A DNA stretch of 64,000 bases from Roseateles sp. DAIF2 (GTDB lineage: Bacteria > Pseudomonadota > Gammaproteobacteria > Burkholderiales > Burkholderiaceae_C): the NCBI RefSeq assembly GCF_015624425.1, contig NZ_CP049919.1:2418001-2482000 (forward strand), read 5' to 3'. The notes beneath the pieces are model-generated. The model did not search any database. It was not told the origin of the DNA and saw only the letters and a list, made by a program, of their open reading frames with translations. Below, piece after piece: positions 1-9,722 of the stretch. A program made the position numbers and the translations under genes. How positions within the stretch are numbered: the stretch's first letter is position 1; each line of letters begins with the position of its first letter.

Positions 1-2
1 AG

Positions 3-623
3 GCCAGCGACGGCATGCTGGTCGGGCGCGAGCTGGGCTGCTCGACGATCGGCCTGATCGGCATGAGCCCGGCCGCGCGCATGCTGGCCCAGCTGCTGCC
101 GGCCTTCGGCACCCGGGTGATCGGCTACGACCCCAGCCTGCACCAGAGCGAGCCGCTGTGGGCGCAATGGGGCATCGAGCCGCTGCCGCTGCGCGAGCTG
201 ATGGAGCAGAGCGACGGCGTCAGCGTGCAACTGGGCTATTTCCTGCGCTACCGCGGCCTGATCGGCGAGCGGGTGCTGGGCTTTGCCAAGCAGGGGCAGG
301 TGCTGGTCAGCATCGCCCATTCGGCCGTGTTCGACGAGCAGGCGCTGGCCGACGCGATGGGCAGCGGCCGCATCCTGGCGGCCTGGTTCGACAGCCTGGA
401 GCCGGGCCTGCTGGAGCCCGGCCGGCCGCTGCATGGCCTGGCGGGCCTGCAGGTGACGCCGCGCCTGGCCAGCACGACGCGCGAGTCGCGCGTGCGTGCC
501 GCCTGGGGCGTGGCGCGCCGCATGGACGAGCTGCTGGCGGCGCCACCGGCGCCGGTGGCGGAGTTCCGGCCTACTTACCCAGCCGATCTGCCTGAGCCCG
601 CAGACGCGTCACGGTGGCGCTGA
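3..623 (+). CDS. D-isomer-specific 2-hydroxyacid dehydrogenase-like protein (5' end outside window), catalytic residues lost
   Basis: The reading frame is open from the window edge, so the true start lies upstream and only the NAD-binding domain and the C-terminus are visible. The fold is recognisable from GLIGMS (Rossmann entry), the VSVQLG...RGLIGE stretch and the DE-ALADAMGSGRI stretch that mark the D-2-hydroxyacid dehydrogenase family. In normal members the substrate-binding Arg sits in an N-x-x-R-G motif and the catalytic His in T-P-H. Here those places read SIAHS and TPRL, so both residues are replaced; only the Glu of LEPG remains. The Gly-rich loop is also irregular. A tail of about 25 residues rich in Pro follows the fold. 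It is probably not an ordinary dehydrogenase; a binding or regulatory role is possible. The product is confident at family level, the activity is not. Confidence 0.7.
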   Translation, partial: ASDGMLVGRELGCSTIGLIGMSPAARMLAQLLPAFGTRVIGYDPSLHQSEPLWAQWGIEPLPLRELMEQSDGVSVQLGYFLRYRGLIGERVLGFAKQGQVLVSIAHSAVFDEQALADAMGSGRILAAWFDSLEPGLLEPGRPLHGLAGLQVTPRLASTTRESRVRAAWGVARRMDELLAAPPAPVAEFRPTYPADLPEPADASRWR

Positions 624-629
624 CCCGCT

Positions 630-3446
630 TCAGCGGGCCTGCAACTGATTCAGTTGCGCGCGTAAGCGCGTCACGGTGTTGCTGAAATCGGCGATGCGCT
701 GACGCTCCTGCTCGACCACGGCCGCCGGCGCGCGCGCGACGAAGCTCTCGTTCGACAGCTTGGCGGTGGCCTTGCCGATCTCGCCGTCCAGTCGGGCGAT
801 CTCCTTGGCCAGGCGGGCCTTCTCGGCCTCGACGTCGATCTCCACCTTCAGCGCCAGACGGGTGCCGCCCAGCACCAGCACCGGTGACATCGCGCTGGCG
901 TCGTTGAAGGCGGCCTCGTCCTCGATCAACTGCACCTCGGCCAGCTTGGCCAGCACCTTCAGCGCCGGCGCGGCCTGGCGCAGGAAGTCCAGCTCGCCGC
1001 AGGCCAGCAGCGGCACGCGCTCGGCCGGCGAGAGGCTCATCTCGCTGCGCAGGCTGCGGCAGGTGCTCACCAGATCTTTCAGCTGTTTCACCCAGGCACA
1101 GGCGGCCTCGTCGATGCGCTCGGGCTGGGCTACCGGGTAGGGCGCGTTGACCAGGTACTCGCTGCCCTTACGCCCGGCGATCGGCGCGACGGTCTGCCAC
1201 AGCTCCTCGGTGATGAAGGGCGCGATCGGGTGCAGCAGGCGCAGGATGGTCTCCAGCACGCGGATCAGGGTGCGGCGGGTGGCGCGCTGCTGGCTCTCAT
1301 CGCCGGTCTGGATCTGCACCTTGGCGATCTCCAGGTACCAGTCGCAGTACTCGTCCCAGACGAAGGAGTAGATCGCGTTGGCGACGTTGTCCAGGCGGTA
1401 GTCGGCGAAGCCCTGAGTCACCGCGGCTTCCACCTTCTGCAGCTCGCTGACGATCCAGCGGTCGGCCTGCGAGAACTGGTTGTAGCCCGGCGGGCATTGG
1501 CCCTGCTCATGGGCCAGGCCGCAGTCCTGGCCCTCGGTGTTCATCAGCACGAAGCGGGTCGCGTTCCACAGCTTGTTGCAGAAGTTGCGGTAGCCCTCGC
1601 AGCGCTTGGAATCGAAGTTGACCGAGCGGCCCAGGGTCGCCATCGCCGCGAAGGTGAAGCGCAGCGCGTCGGCGCCGTAGCCGGGGATGCCCTCGGGGAA
1701 CTCCTTCTCGGTGGCCTTGCGCACCTTGGGCGCGGTCTCGGGCTTGCGCAGACCCTGGGTGCGCTTGTCCAGCAGCGGGGCCAGCTCGATGCCGTCGATC
1801 AGGTCCACCGGGTCCAGCACATTGCCCTCGGACTTGCTCATCTTCTTGCCCTGCGCATCCAGCACCAGGCCATGGATGTAGACATGCTTGAAGGGCACCC
1901 GGCCGGTGAAATGCTTGGTCATCATGATCATCCGGGCGACCCAGAAGAAGATGATGTCGTAGCCGGTCACCAGCACCGAGCTGGGCAGGAACAGGTCCTG
2001 CTCCAGCGTCTTGGCCGGCCAGCCCAGGGTGGAGAAGGGCACCAGGGCGGAGGAATACCAGGTGTCCAGCACGTCCTCGTCGCGGGTCAGGGTCTTGCCC
2101 GGCGCCTTGGCCTGTGCCTCGGCCTCGTCGCGGGCGACATAGACCCGGCCGTCCTCGTCGTACCAGGCCGGGATCTGATGCCCCCACCAGAGCTGGCGCG
2201 AGATGCACCAGTCCTGGATGTTCTTCATCCACTGGTTGTAGGTGTTGACCCAGTTCTCGGGCACGAACTTGACCTCGCCAGAGGACACGGCCTCGATCGC
2301 CTCCTCGGCGATGCTCTTGCCGTTGGCGCCGGCCTTGCTCATCGCGACGAACCACTGGTCGGTCAGCATCGGCTCGATCACCTGGCCGGTGCGGGCGCAG
2401 CGCGGCACCATCAGCTTGTGCTTCTTGGTCTCGACCAGCAGGCCTTCGGCCTCCAGCTGGGCCACGATCTTCTTGCGCGCGACGAAGCGGTCCAGGCCGA
2501 CATATTCGGCCGGGATCTCGCCCACCTCGGCGTTGCTGACCTTGGCCTCGAGGTCGAAGATGGTTAGCATCGGCAGCGCATGGCGCTGGCCGACCTGGTA
2601 GTCGTTGGTGTCATGCGCCGGCGTGACCTTGACCACGCCGGTGCCGAAGTCCTTGTCCACATAGTCGTCGGCGATCACCGGCACCAGGCGGCCGGTGATC
2701 GGCAGCCTGACCTGCTTGCCGATCAGATGCGCATAGCGCTCGTCCTCGGGGTGCACCATCACCGCGGTGTCGCCCAGCATGGTCTCGGGGCGGGTGGTGG
2801 CGACCACCAGCGATTCCGCGCCCTCGGCCAGCGGATAGCGGATATGCCACAGCGAGCCGTCCTCCTCCTCGCTCTCGACCTCCAGGTCGGAGACGGCGGA
2901 CTTCAGGATCGGGTCCCAGGACACCAGGCGCTTGCCGCGGTAGATCAGGCCTTCCTCGTAGAGCTTGACGAAGGTGTCGGTGACGACGGCCGAGAGCTTC
3001 TCGTCCATCGTGAAGTACTCGTGCTCCCAGGACACCGAGTCGCCCATGCGGCGCATCTGGCGCGTGATGGTGTTGCCGGACTCCTGCTTCCATTCCCAGA
3101 CCCGCGCGACGAAGTTCTTGCGGCCCAGGTCGTGACGGCTCTGGCCTTTCTCCTGCAGCTGGCGCTCGACGACGATCTGGGTTGCGATGCCGGCATGGTC
3201 GGTGCCCGGCACCCACAGGGTGTTGAAGCCGCGCATCCGGTGATAGCGCGTCAGCGAGTCCATGATGGTCTGGTTGAACGCATGGCCCATGTGCAGGGTG
3301 CCGGTCACATTGGGCGGCGGCAGCTGGATGCAGAAGGACTCGCGCGCCGGGTCCAGCGTGGGCTTGTACAGGCCCTTGGCCTCCCACAGGGGACCCCATT
3401 GGGCTTCCAGGGCGGCGGGCTCGAAGGACTTCGCAAGTTCGGTCAT
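630..3446 (-). CDS. valS: Valyl-tRNA synthetase
   Basis: Class Ia aminoacyl-tRNA synthetase that charges tRNA-Val and edits mischarged Thr; cytoplasmic and essential. The 938-residue length is normal for bacterial ValS. The HIGH signature is present as HMGH in the [13 protein letters not shown] stretch near residue 50, and KMSKS as GKKMSKSEG in the middle of the protein. The CP1 editing domain lies between them, followed by the anticodon-binding domain. The last about 65 residues form the typical charged coiled coil that clamps the tRNA ([19 protein letters not shown]). It ends only a few bases from the convergent upstream gene. The start ATG is chosen because the N-terminus [15 protein letters not shown] aligns with family starts. 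Identification is secure. Confidence 0.98.
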   Translation of the reverse strand: MTELAKSFEPAALEAQWGPLWEAKGLYKPTLDPARESFCIQLPPPNVTGTLHMGHAFNQTIMDSLTRYHRMRGFNTLWVPGTDHAGIATQIVVERQLQEKGQSRHDLGRKNFVARVWEWKQESGNTITRQMRRMGDSVSWEHEYFTMDEKLSAVVTDTFVKLYEEGLIYRGKRLVSWDPILKSAVSDLEVESEEEDGSLWHIRYPLAEGAESLVVATTRPETMLGDTAVMVHPEDERYAHLIGKQVRLPITGRLVPVIADDYVDKDFGTGVVKVTPAHDTNDYQVGQRHALPMLTIFDLEAKVSNAEVGEIPAEYVGLDRFVARKKIVAQLEAEGLLVETKKHKLMVPRCARTGQVIEPMLTDQWFVAMSKAGANGKSIAEEAIEAVSSGEVKFVPENWVNTYNQWMKNIQDWCISRQLWWGHQIPAWYDEDGRVYVARDEAEAQAKAPGKTLTRDEDVLDTWYSSALVPFSTLGWPAKTLEQDLFLPSSVLVTGYDIIFFWVARMIMMTKHFTGRVPFKHVYIHGLVLDAQGKKMSKSEGNVLDPVDLIDGIELAPLLDKRTQGLRKPETAPKVRKATEKEFPEGIPGYGADALRFTFAAMATLGRSVNFDSKRCEGYRNFCNKLWNATRFVLMNTEGQDCGLAHEQGQCPPGYNQFSQADRWIVSELQKVEAAVTQGFADYRLDNVANAIYSFVWDEYCDWYLEIAKVQIQTGDESQQRATRRTLIRVLETILRLLHPIAPFITEELWQTVAPIAGRKGSEYLVNAPYPVAQPERIDEAACAWVKQLKDLVSTCRSLRSEMSLSPAERVPLLACGELDFLRQAAPALKVLAKLAEVQLIEDEAAFNDASAMSPVLVLGGTRLALKVEIDVEAEKARLAKEIARLDGEIGKATAKLSNESFVARAPAAVVEQERQRIADFSNTVTRLRAQLNQLQAR

Positions 3447-3624
3447 GGGAAGGTCGGGGCACGCAGCGGTGCCCGGGGCGTGATTGGAACGGACGGGGAT
3501 CGCCGATTGTAGGTGGCCCCTGGATACAAAACGAAACCCAGCGATACCGCACCGAGATGCGCGCCGCGGGGCGGCCCGGAATCATGCGAAGCACAAGCTT
3601 CCCGCCATCGAAGGACCCCCCGAA

Positions 3625-4122
3625 ATGATCCTGTTCCACCGCCTGCGTCAACACCACCATCATCATCATGCCCACTCCGCGTCCCGTCCTCACCATGAGC
3701 ACCACCGTCATGGCGCTTGGTTCGGCCACCCTCTGGCTGGGTTTGCTGGCCACGCCGCCGACGCCGCCGCACAGCTTGCCGGCGATCCCGGCGATGCCCT
3801 GCTGGAGCGCATCGCCGCCCGCCTCGACCTCGGCGCCGAGCAGCGCGAGCGCCTGGCCGAGCTGCTGGCGCAGCTCCAGCGCCAGCGCCGCGCGCTGAAG
3901 GCCTGGCTGGGCGGCCCCGAGCTGGCGGAGCTGCTGGCCGGCGACAACTTCGCCCGCGAGCGGGCCCAGGCCCTGCTGGAGCAGCGGCTGGAGGCGCTGC
4001 GCAGCGCCGGCCCGGCCCTGGTGACGGCGCTGGGCGATTTCTTCGACGCGCTGGACTTCGAGCAGCAGCAGGCCCTGCGCTTCCAGCTGCGCCGCCTGCG
4101 TCAGCGCCGGGGCGAGCGGTGA
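3625..4122 (+). CDS. His-rich Spy/CpxP-like small protein (putative heavy-metal sensor/chaperone)
   Basis: Predicted product of 165 residues. Residues 10-35 are extremely His-rich, including a natural run of six His (RQHHHHHHAHS) and HHEHHRHG, a likely metal-binding segment. The rest is helical and charged, with two LTxxQ-like repeats (LDLGAEQRERLAELL and ALDFEQQQALRF) as in the Spy/CpxP/periplasmic heavy-metal-sensor family. The ATG at 3625 is chosen because coding character starts there; the frame is open further upstream but looks non-coding. No convincing signal peptide is visible, unlike classical Spy or CpxP. It is the first gene of an operon with ferredoxin, response regulator and kinase, so it probably modulates or is controlled by that system. 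Metal specificity is not deducible. Confidence 0.7.
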   Translation: MILFHRLRQHHHHHHAHSASRPHHEHHRHGAWFGHPLAGFAGHAADAAAQLAGDPGDALLERIAARLDLGAEQRERLAELLAQLQRQRRALKAWLGGPELAELLAGDNFARERAQALLEQRLEALRSAGPALVTALGDFFDALDFEQQQALRFQLRRLRQRRGER

Positions 4123-4421
4123 ACGCGCCCGCAGCGCCGCGCGCCTGGCAGGCCGCCGTCGAGCCGCGCATCAACCGCAACCGCTGCGAAGGCAAGGGCG
4201 ATTGCGTGCGCGTCTGCCCGCAGGGCGTGTTCGCGCTGGGCGTGCTGCCGGTCGAGCAGCGCCAGGGCCTGCGCATCACCGGCCTGCTCAAGGGCTATGC
4301 CCATGGCTGGCGCCAGGCGCTGACGCCCAACCTGGACGCCTGCAGCGGCTGCGGCCTGTGTGTGCAGGCCTGCCCGGAGCGCGCCATCAGCCTGCAGCAG
4401 CGCCGCGGGCACAATGGCTGA
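4119..4421 (+). CDS. Small dicluster iron-sulfur ferredoxin
   Basis: Predicted 100-residue ferredoxin, starting at a GTG that overlaps the stop of the preceding gene (GTGA). It has two Cys motifs. The first, CEGKGDCVRVCP, has the spacing C-x5-C-x3-CP, so the usual second Cys is a Lys and that site may hold a [3Fe-4S] cluster. The second, CSGCGLCVQACP, is a complete C-x2-C-x2-C-x3-CP site. About 45 residues separate them, as in seven-iron-type ferredoxins. A ferredoxin embedded between a metal-binding protein and a two-component system is unusual and hints at redox input to that pathway, but this is inference. It ends overlapping the response-regulator start, so translation is probably coupled. 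Confidence 0.85.
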   Translation: MNAPAAPRAWQAAVEPRINRNRCEGKGDCVRVCPQGVFALGVLPVEQRQGLRITGLLKGYAHGWRQALTPNLDACSGCGLCVQACPERAISLQQRRGHNG

Positions 4422-5142
4422 CAACATGCACCGACTGCTGCTTCTTGACGACGACGAGGCGCTGGCCGCGCCGCTGACCCAGTACCTGGCGCGCTTCGAC
4501 TTCGAACTTTGCGCCGAGACCCGCCCCAGCGCCGCGCTCAAGCGCCTGGCCGGCGAGCGCTTCGATGCGCTGATCCTGGACGGCATGCTGCCGGAGATGG
4601 ACGGCTTCGAGTTCTGCAAGCGCCTGCGCGCCAGCACCGAGCCCTGGCGCGAGCTGCCGATCCTGATGCTGACCGCGCGCGGCGACCTGACCGACCGGGT
4701 GGTCGGCCTGGAGCTGGGCGCAGACGACTACCTGCCCAAGCCCTTCGAGCCGCGCGAGCTGGCCGCGCGGCTGCAGACCATCCTGCGCCGGGTGCGGCCC
4801 GCGCCGCCGGCTGCCGCCCCGGCCGCGCTCGCGCTGCTGCGTTTTGAGGGGCTGGAGATCGACACCGTGCGCCGCCTGGTGCAGGGCGAGGCCGGCGCGG
4901 TCGAGCTGACCAGCACCGAGTATGAGCTGCTGGTTCTGCTGGCGCGCGAGCCGGGCCGGGTGTTCTCGCGCGACGAGATCCTGAACCGGCTGCGCGGCCA
5001 GGAGGCCGATGATCTCTACACCCGCGCGGTCGACATCCTGGTCAGCCGCCTGCGGCGCAAGCTGGAGCCGCTGGAGGCGCTGAAGACCCTGCGCAATGCC
5101 GGCTACTGCTTCGCGCTGCCGCCGGCGGAGCCGCGGCCATGA
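4414..5142 (+). CDS. OmpR/CpxR-family response regulator
   Basis: Transcriptional regulator of 242 residues. The receiver domain (about residues 1-120) has the acidic pair in LLLDDDEA, the phospho-acceptor Asp in ALILDGMLPEMDG, the conserved Thr in LTARG and the Lys in LPKPFEP. The C-terminal winged helix (about 145-238) shows the OmpR/PhoB pattern ending in VDILVSRLRRKLE and TLRNAGYCFA. The ATG at 4414 overlaps the ferredoxin stop; a second ATG at 4426 is possible. Its stop overlaps the start of the histidine kinase (ATGA), so the two are a matched pair. The closest well-known relatives are CpxR-like regulators of envelope stress or metal response; the target is unknown. Confidence 0.93.
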   Translation: MADNMHRLLLLDDDEALAAPLTQYLARFDFELCAETRPSAALKRLAGERFDALILDGMLPEMDGFEFCKRLRASTEPWRELPILMLTARGDLTDRVVGLELGADDYLPKPFEPRELAARLQTILRRVRPAPPAAAPAALALLRFEGLEIDTVRRLVQGEAGAVELTSTEYELLVLLAREPGRVFSRDEILNRLRGQEADDLYTRAVDILVSRLRRKLEPLEALKTLRNAGYCFALPPAEPRP

Positions 5143-6203
5143 GGGGCGCGCGCCGACACCGGCGCTTGCGGCCCGGCCACCATGGGCAGTTCCACCAGCG
5201 TCATTGGCAATGGCAGCTGCGCGCGCGGCAACGCTGGCACCAGCGCTGGCACCGCCACCATGCGCGCTTCAAGCATTCGCTCGGCGCGCGCCTGATCGCG
5301 GTGTTCATGCTGCTGGCGCTGCTGGGCAGCCTGATCTGCTACGGCGCGCTGCAGGAGGCCTATCCGGCCTGGGTGGCGGTGCCGCTGCTGCTTCTGGTGA
5401 CCGGCCTGGCCTACAGCGCGATCCGCCACCTGGTGCGGCCGCTGCGTGCGCTGGCGGCCGGGGCCGAGGCCTTCGGCCGCGGCGATTTCCGGTATCGCGT
5501 GCAGGTCCCCCACCGCGACGAGATTGGCGATCTCGCGCATCGCTTCAACCAGATGGCCACCGACATCCAGGCCATGCTGGACGGCAAGCGCGCGCTGCTG
5601 CTGGCGATCAGCCATGAGCTGCGCAGCCCGCTGACCCGCGCCCGGCTGCATGCCGAGCTGGTGCAGGAGGGCGCCTCGCGCGATGCGCTGCTGGACGAGC
5701 TGGCGCAGATGCGCGACCTGATCAGCGCGCTGCTGGAGAGCGAGCGCCTGGGCGGCGGCCACAGCGCGCTGCAGCTGGCCGATTGCGACCTGGCCGCGCT
5801 GCTGCGCGAGCAGGTGCATGAGGATGAGGGGCTGGCGCTGCAGATCGAGCCGGGCCTGCCGCTGCTGCGCCTGGACCGGCTGCGGGTGCAGCTGCTGCTG
5901 CGCAACCTGATCCACAACGCGCTGCGCCACAACGACGCGGCGCGCGGGCCGGTGGTGGCCAGCCTGCGCCGCGAGGGCGCGGGCCTGCGGCTGACGGTGC
6001 GCGACCAGGGGCCGGGCGTGCCGCCCGAGGCGCTGGCCCAGCTGGGCCAGCCCTTCTACCGCCCGGATGCGGCGCGCACCCGCGGCGAAGGCGGCGTGGG
6101 CCTGGGCCTGTGCCTGTGCCGGCTGGTGGCCGAGGCCCATGGGTCCCGGCTGGAGCTGCGCAACGCCCAGCCGGGCTTCGAGGCTTCGGTCCGTTTTACA
6201 TGA
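5139..6203 (+). CDS. Sensor histidine kinase with His/Arg/Trp-rich N-terminus
   Basis: Predicted 354-residue kinase. The first about 46 residues are unusually rich in His, Arg and Trp (for example [13 protein letters not shown] and HRHHARFKH). Two transmembrane helices follow (about 50-70 and 75-95) with almost no periplasmic loop, so the classical periplasmic sensor domain is missing. Then come a HAMP segment, the H-box [14 protein letters not shown], the N-box [10 protein letters not shown] and the ATP-lid motifs DQGPGVP and GVGLGL. The His-rich tail is predicted cytoplasmic and is the obvious candidate for sensing metal or pH. It overlaps the regulator by 4 bp and the convergent guaC by 8 bp. 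The kinase call is secure; the stimulus is inferred from the tail and from the His-rich first gene. Confidence 0.92.
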   Translation: MRGARRHRRLRPGHHGQFHQRHWQWQLRARQRWHQRWHRHHARFKHSLGARLIAVFMLLALLGSLICYGALQEAYPAWVAVPLLLLVTGLAYSAIRHLVRPLRALAAGAEAFGRGDFRYRVQVPHRDEIGDLAHRFNQMATDIQAMLDGKRALLLAISHELRSPLTRARLHAELVQEGASRDALLDELAQMRDLISALLESERLGGGHSALQLADCDLAALLREQVHEDEGLALQIEPGLPLLRLDRLRVQLLLRNLIHNALRHNDAARGPVVASLRREGAGLRLTVRDQGPGVPPEALAQLGQPFYRPDAARTRGEGGVGLGLCLCRLVAEAHGSRLELRNAQPGFEASVRFT

Positions 6204-7173
6204 ACAGGTGCTCGCCCGCGTTCTCTCCGCCCAGGATCACGTAGTTCACCTTCTTCAGATCCGCCAGCGTGCGGCCGCCGGCATAGGAGACCGAGCTCTG
6301 CAGGTCTTCCTGCATCTCGCGCACGGTGTCGGCGAAGCGGCCCTTGACCGGCTCGAGGATGCGCTTGCCCTCGACATGCTTGTACTCGCCCTTGTTGAAG
6401 TCCGAGGCCGAGCCGTAGTACTCCTTGTAGCGCTTGCCGTCGACCTCGACGGTGTTGCCGGGCGATTCCTCATGGCCGGCGAACAGCGAGCCGATCATCA
6501 CCATCGAGGCGCCGAAGCGCACGCTCTTGGCGATGTCACCATGGTGGCGGATGCCCCCGTCGGCGATGATGGGCTTGGTCGCGACGCGGGCGCACCATTT
6601 CAGCGCCGAGAGCTGCCAGCCGCCGGTGCCGAAGCCGGTCTTGAGCCGGGTGATGCAGACCTTGCCGGGGCCGATGCCGACCTTGGTCGCGTCCGCGCCC
6701 CAGTTCTCCAGGTCGATCACGCCCTCGGGTGTGCCGACATTGCCGGCGATCACGAAGGTGTTCGGCAGCTTCTGCTTGATATGGGCGATCATGCGCTGCA
6801 CGCTGTCGGCATGACCATGGGCGATGTCGATCGTGATGTAGTCGGCGCCCACGCCGTCGGCGGCTAGGCGGTCGATCACCGCATAGTCGGCCGGCTTGAC
6901 GCCCGAGCTCAGCGAGACGAACAGGCCCTTGTCGCGCATCGCCTTGGCGTACTGGACGTTGTCCAGGTCGAAGCGGTGCATCACATAGAAGTAACCGTTG
7001 GCGGCCAGCCATTCGGTGATCTTTTCATCCACCACCGTCTTCATGTTCGCCGGCACCGCCGGCAGCTTGAAGCGGCGCGGGCCGAATTCCACCGAGGTGT
7101 CGCATTCGGCGCGGCTTTCGACGCGGCATTTGCGCGGCAGCAGCAGGATGTTGTCGTAGTCGAAGATTTCCAT
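6196..7173 (-). CDS. guaC: GMP reductase
   Basis: Converts GMP to IMP with NADPH, part of purine salvage; cytoplasmic TIM-barrel enzyme. The 325-residue length fits the shorter GuaC type without a CBS domain, which separates it from IMP dehydrogenase. The start [15 protein letters not shown] and the catalytic loop [10 protein letters not shown] (active-site Cys) are diagnostic, as are the phosphate-binding motifs [15 protein letters not shown] and [14 protein letters not shown]. The frame is open about 50 codons further upstream, but MEIFDYDN is the family start. It is convergent with the histidine kinase and probably a single-gene unit. The 265-bp gap upstream shows no other gene and no recognisable purine riboswitch. 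Confidence 0.96.
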   Translation of the reverse strand: MEIFDYDNILLLPRKCRVESRAECDTSVEFGPRRFKLPAVPANMKTVVDEKITEWLAANGYFYVMHRFDLDNVQYAKAMRDKGLFVSLSSGVKPADYAVIDRLAADGVGADYITIDIAHGHADSVQRMIAHIKQKLPNTFVIAGNVGTPEGVIDLENWGADATKVGIGPGKVCITRLKTGFGTGGWQLSALKWCARVATKPIIADGGIRHHGDIAKSVRFGASMVMIGSLFAGHEESPGNTVEVDGKRYKEYYGSASDFNKGEYKHVEGKRILEPVKGRFADTVREMQEDLQSSVSYAGGRTLADLKKVNYVILGGENAGEHLFM

Positions 7174-7438
7174 CGTGTCCAAGTTCGCAAAGTCGGGGTG
7201 CGTTGCATGCAGTGCACCACCTGGGCTGCGAGCGCTTGACTTGGAGACCCGGCTATCTATTTGTGTCGGCGCGAGGCCATGCGGCGGGGCATGGTGCGGA
7301 CACAAAAAACCGGGCGCCAAAATTTGGGCCCGGTGATTGATTCTACGCGCAATGGCGCGACCCGGTTTGGGTAAGTCCTCTTTGCCCCCCGATGGGCCCC
7401 CTGGCTACACTTGCGCCCCCGCCCGAACAAAGCGAGCC

Positions 7439-8584
7439 ATGAGCGCAGCAGTCGTCATCAGCGGCACCGGCCTGTACCGGCCGCCGCACACCATCAGCAA
7501 TGCCGAGCTGGTCGAGGCCTTCAACCGCTATGCCGACCTGCAGAACGCCCAGCATGCGGCGGCCATCGCGGCCGGCGAGCGCGCGGCGCTGACCCATTCC
7601 AGCGTCGAGTTCATCGAGAAGGCCTCGGGCATCAAGCAGCGCTATGTGATCGAGAAGGGCGGCGTGCTGGACCCGACCCGCATGTACCCGCGCCTGACGG
7701 AGCGCCCCGACGACCAGCTCTCGCTGATGGCCGAGATCGCGGTCGAGGCGGCGCGCGAGGCGCTTGCCCAGGCCGGCCGCCAGGGCCATGAGATCGACGC
7801 GGTGCTGTGCGCCAGCGCGAACATGCAGCGCGCCTACCCGGCAATGGCGATCGAGATCCAGCAGGCCCTGGGCGCCGGCGGCTACGGCTTCGACATGAAC
7901 GTGGCCTGCTCCTCGGCCACCTTCGCGCTGGAGCAGGCGGTCAACGCGGTGCGCGCCGGCACGGCCCGCTGCGTGCTGGTGGTGAACCCCGAGATCACCT
8001 CGGCCCATCTGGAATGGAAGGACCGCGACTGCCATTTCATCTTCGGCGATGTCTGCACCGCGCTGATCGTCGAGCGCGCCGAGGACGCCGTCGCCGCCGA
8101 GCCCTGGGAGGTGCTGGGCACCAAGCTCGCGACCCAGTTCTCCAACAATATCCGCAACAACTTCGGCTTCCTGAACCGCAGCGAGGACAGCGATCCGGGC
8201 GCGCGCGACAAGACCTTCCGCCAGGAGGGCCGCAAGGTGTTCAAGGAGGTCGTGCCGCTGGCCGCAGCCCATATCGAGGCGCACCTGGCCGCGCTGGGCC
8301 ATGCCCCCGCCGCGGTGCGGCGCTACTGGCTGCACCAGGCCAATCTGGGCATGAACCAGCTGGTGATCAAGCGGCTGGTCGGCCAGGATCTCGCGGAGAC
8401 CGGCAGCGACATCGCGCCGCTGATCCTGGACGAGTACGCCAACACCGCCTCGGCCGGTTCGATCATCGCCTTCCACGCCCATCGCGCCGACCTGGCCGGC
8501 GGCGACCTGGGCGTGATCTGTTCCTTCGGCGCCGGCTATTCGGTCGGCAGTGTGGTGCTGCGCAAGAAGCCGCTGCAAGACTGA
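7439..8584 (+). CDS. Beta-ketoacyl-ACP synthase III, long FabH-like type
   Basis: Condensing enzyme of the thiolase fold that joins an acyl-CoA to malonyl-ACP. The Cys-His-Asn triad is visible: Cys157 in NVACSSATF, His299 in WLHQANLG and Asn335 in DEYANTASAG. With 381 residues it is longer than housekeeping FabH (about 320) because of an insert around SNNIRNNFGFLNRS. This resembles the Pseudomonas PA3286-type enzymes that feed medium-chain acyl-CoA from beta-oxidation into fatty acid synthesis; this comparison is from memory of that family. The ATG at 7439 is chosen because MSAAVVISGTGLY is the normal start. A separate SDR gene follows 40 bp later. The acyl preference cannot be read from sequence. 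Confidence 0.9.
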   Translation: MSAAVVISGTGLYRPPHTISNAELVEAFNRYADLQNAQHAAAIAAGERAALTHSSVEFIEKASGIKQRYVIEKGGVLDPTRMYPRLTERPDDQLSLMAEIAVEAAREALAQAGRQGHEIDAVLCASANMQRAYPAMAIEIQQALGAGGYGFDMNVACSSATFALEQAVNAVRAGTARCVLVVNPEITSAHLEWKDRDCHFIFGDVCTALIVERAEDAVAAEPWEVLGTKLATQFSNNIRNNFGFLNRSEDSDPGARDKTFRQEGRKVFKEVVPLAAAHIEAHLAALGHAPAAVRRYWLHQANLGMNQLVIKRLVGQDLAETGSDIAPLILDEYANTASAGSIIAFHAHRADLAGGDLGVICSFGAGYSVGSVVLRKKPLQD

Positions 8585-8624
8585 ACTTTCGGCATGCGGC
8601 CGCCCGGGTCGCTAGCATCGGGGC

Positions 8625-9629
8625 ATGAAGCTGCTCATACTCGGTGGTACCCAGTTCGTCGGCCGGCACTTGGTGGAAGCCGCGCTGGCCCGCGGGCATG
8701 ACCTGACCCTGTTCAACCGCGGCCGGACCGCCGGGGCGCTGTTCCCGCAGCTGGAACGCCGCCGCGGCGACCGCCGGCTGGACCTGTCGGCCCTGGCCGA
8801 GGGTCAATGGGACGCGGTGCTGGACTGCTGCGGCTACCTGCCGCGCGAGGTTGAGGCCAGCGCCGCGCTGCTGGCGGGCCGGGTGGGGCGCTATCTCTAC
8901 ATCTCCAGCATCTCGGCCTATGCCAGCTTCGCGACGCCCAACGACGAGGGCTCGCCGCTGGGTGTGCTCAGCGATCCGGCCACCGAGGTGGTCGACGGCG
9001 CCAGCTACGGCCCGCTGAAGGCCGCCTGCGAGGCGCCGGTGCGGCGCCATCTCGGCCCGGACCGGGCCCTGATCCTGCGGCCGGGCCTGGTGGTCGGGCC
9101 GCATGACCCGACCCAGCGCTTCAGCTACTGGCCCGCCCGCGTCGCGCGTGCGCGGGATGCCGAGCCGGTGCTGGTGCCGGGCCGCGCCGACGATGCGCTG
9201 CAAGGCATCGACGCCCGCGACCTGGCCGCTTTCGCGCTCGACGCGCTGGAGCGCGGCCTGGGCGGGACCTTCAACGTGGTGTCGGGCCCCGGGCAATGGC
9301 GCCGCGGCGCGCTGCTGCAGGCCTGCGCGGCGGCGGCCGGCGTGGCGCCGCGCTGGGCCTGGGCCGACGAGGCCTGGCTGCAGGCGGCCCAGGTCAAGCC
9401 CTGGACCGAGCTGCCGCTGTGGCTGCCGGCGCAGGGCGAGTACGCCGCCTTCATGCACACGGCGACCGAGCGCGCACTGGCCGCCGGCCTGCGCATCCGG
9501 CCGCTGGCCGAGACCGTGGCCGACACGCTGGCCTGGTGGCGCGGCCTGCCCGAGGGCGAGCAGGGCTTCAGCAAGGCCGGGCTAAGCCCGGCGCGCGAGG
9601 CCGAGCTGCTGGCGCGCCTCTTGTCCTGA
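8625..9629 (+). CDS. SDR-family NAD-dependent epimerase/dehydratase-like protein
   Basis: Protein of 334 residues with an N-terminal Rossmann motif (MKLLILGGTQFVGRHLV) and NRG at the end of strand 2, typical of the atypical/extended SDR group often annotated as NAD-dependent epimerase or isoflavone-reductase-like. The YxxxK region reads SSISAYASF with YGPLKAACE further on, so a Tyr-Lys pair is plausible. The C-terminal half carries the substrate-binding part (LVPGRADDALQGIDARDLAAF). It sits 40 bp after the ketoacyl synthase on the same strand and may be cotranscribed. Substrate unknown. Related family members act on sugar nucleotides or in plastid RNA binding, so no function is assigned. Confidence 0.82.
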   Translation: MKLLILGGTQFVGRHLVEAALARGHDLTLFNRGRTAGALFPQLERRRGDRRLDLSALAEGQWDAVLDCCGYLPREVEASAALLAGRVGRYLYISSISAYASFATPNDEGSPLGVLSDPATEVVDGASYGPLKAACEAPVRRHLGPDRALILRPGLVVGPHDPTQRFSYWPARVARARDAEPVLVPGRADDALQGIDARDLAAFALDALERGLGGTFNVVSGPGQWRRGALLQACAAAAGVAPRWAWADEAWLQAAQVKPWTELPLWLPAQGEYAAFMHTATERALAAGLRIRPLAETVADTLAWWRGLPEGEQGFSKAGLSPAREAELLARLLS

Positions 9630-9722
9630 ACGGTCTTCACGAAGGCTTCAGCGCCGCTTCAGCCACGGCTCAGCCGCGCTTCATGCCGGCGGCCCAGCAT
9701 TTCCAGTACCGCAACCCTGGAA

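Noticed and set aside
1230..3512. Long plus-strand frames opposite valS
   Set aside because: They mirror the codon pattern of valS, have no ribosome site or recognisable domain and are typical GC shadows.
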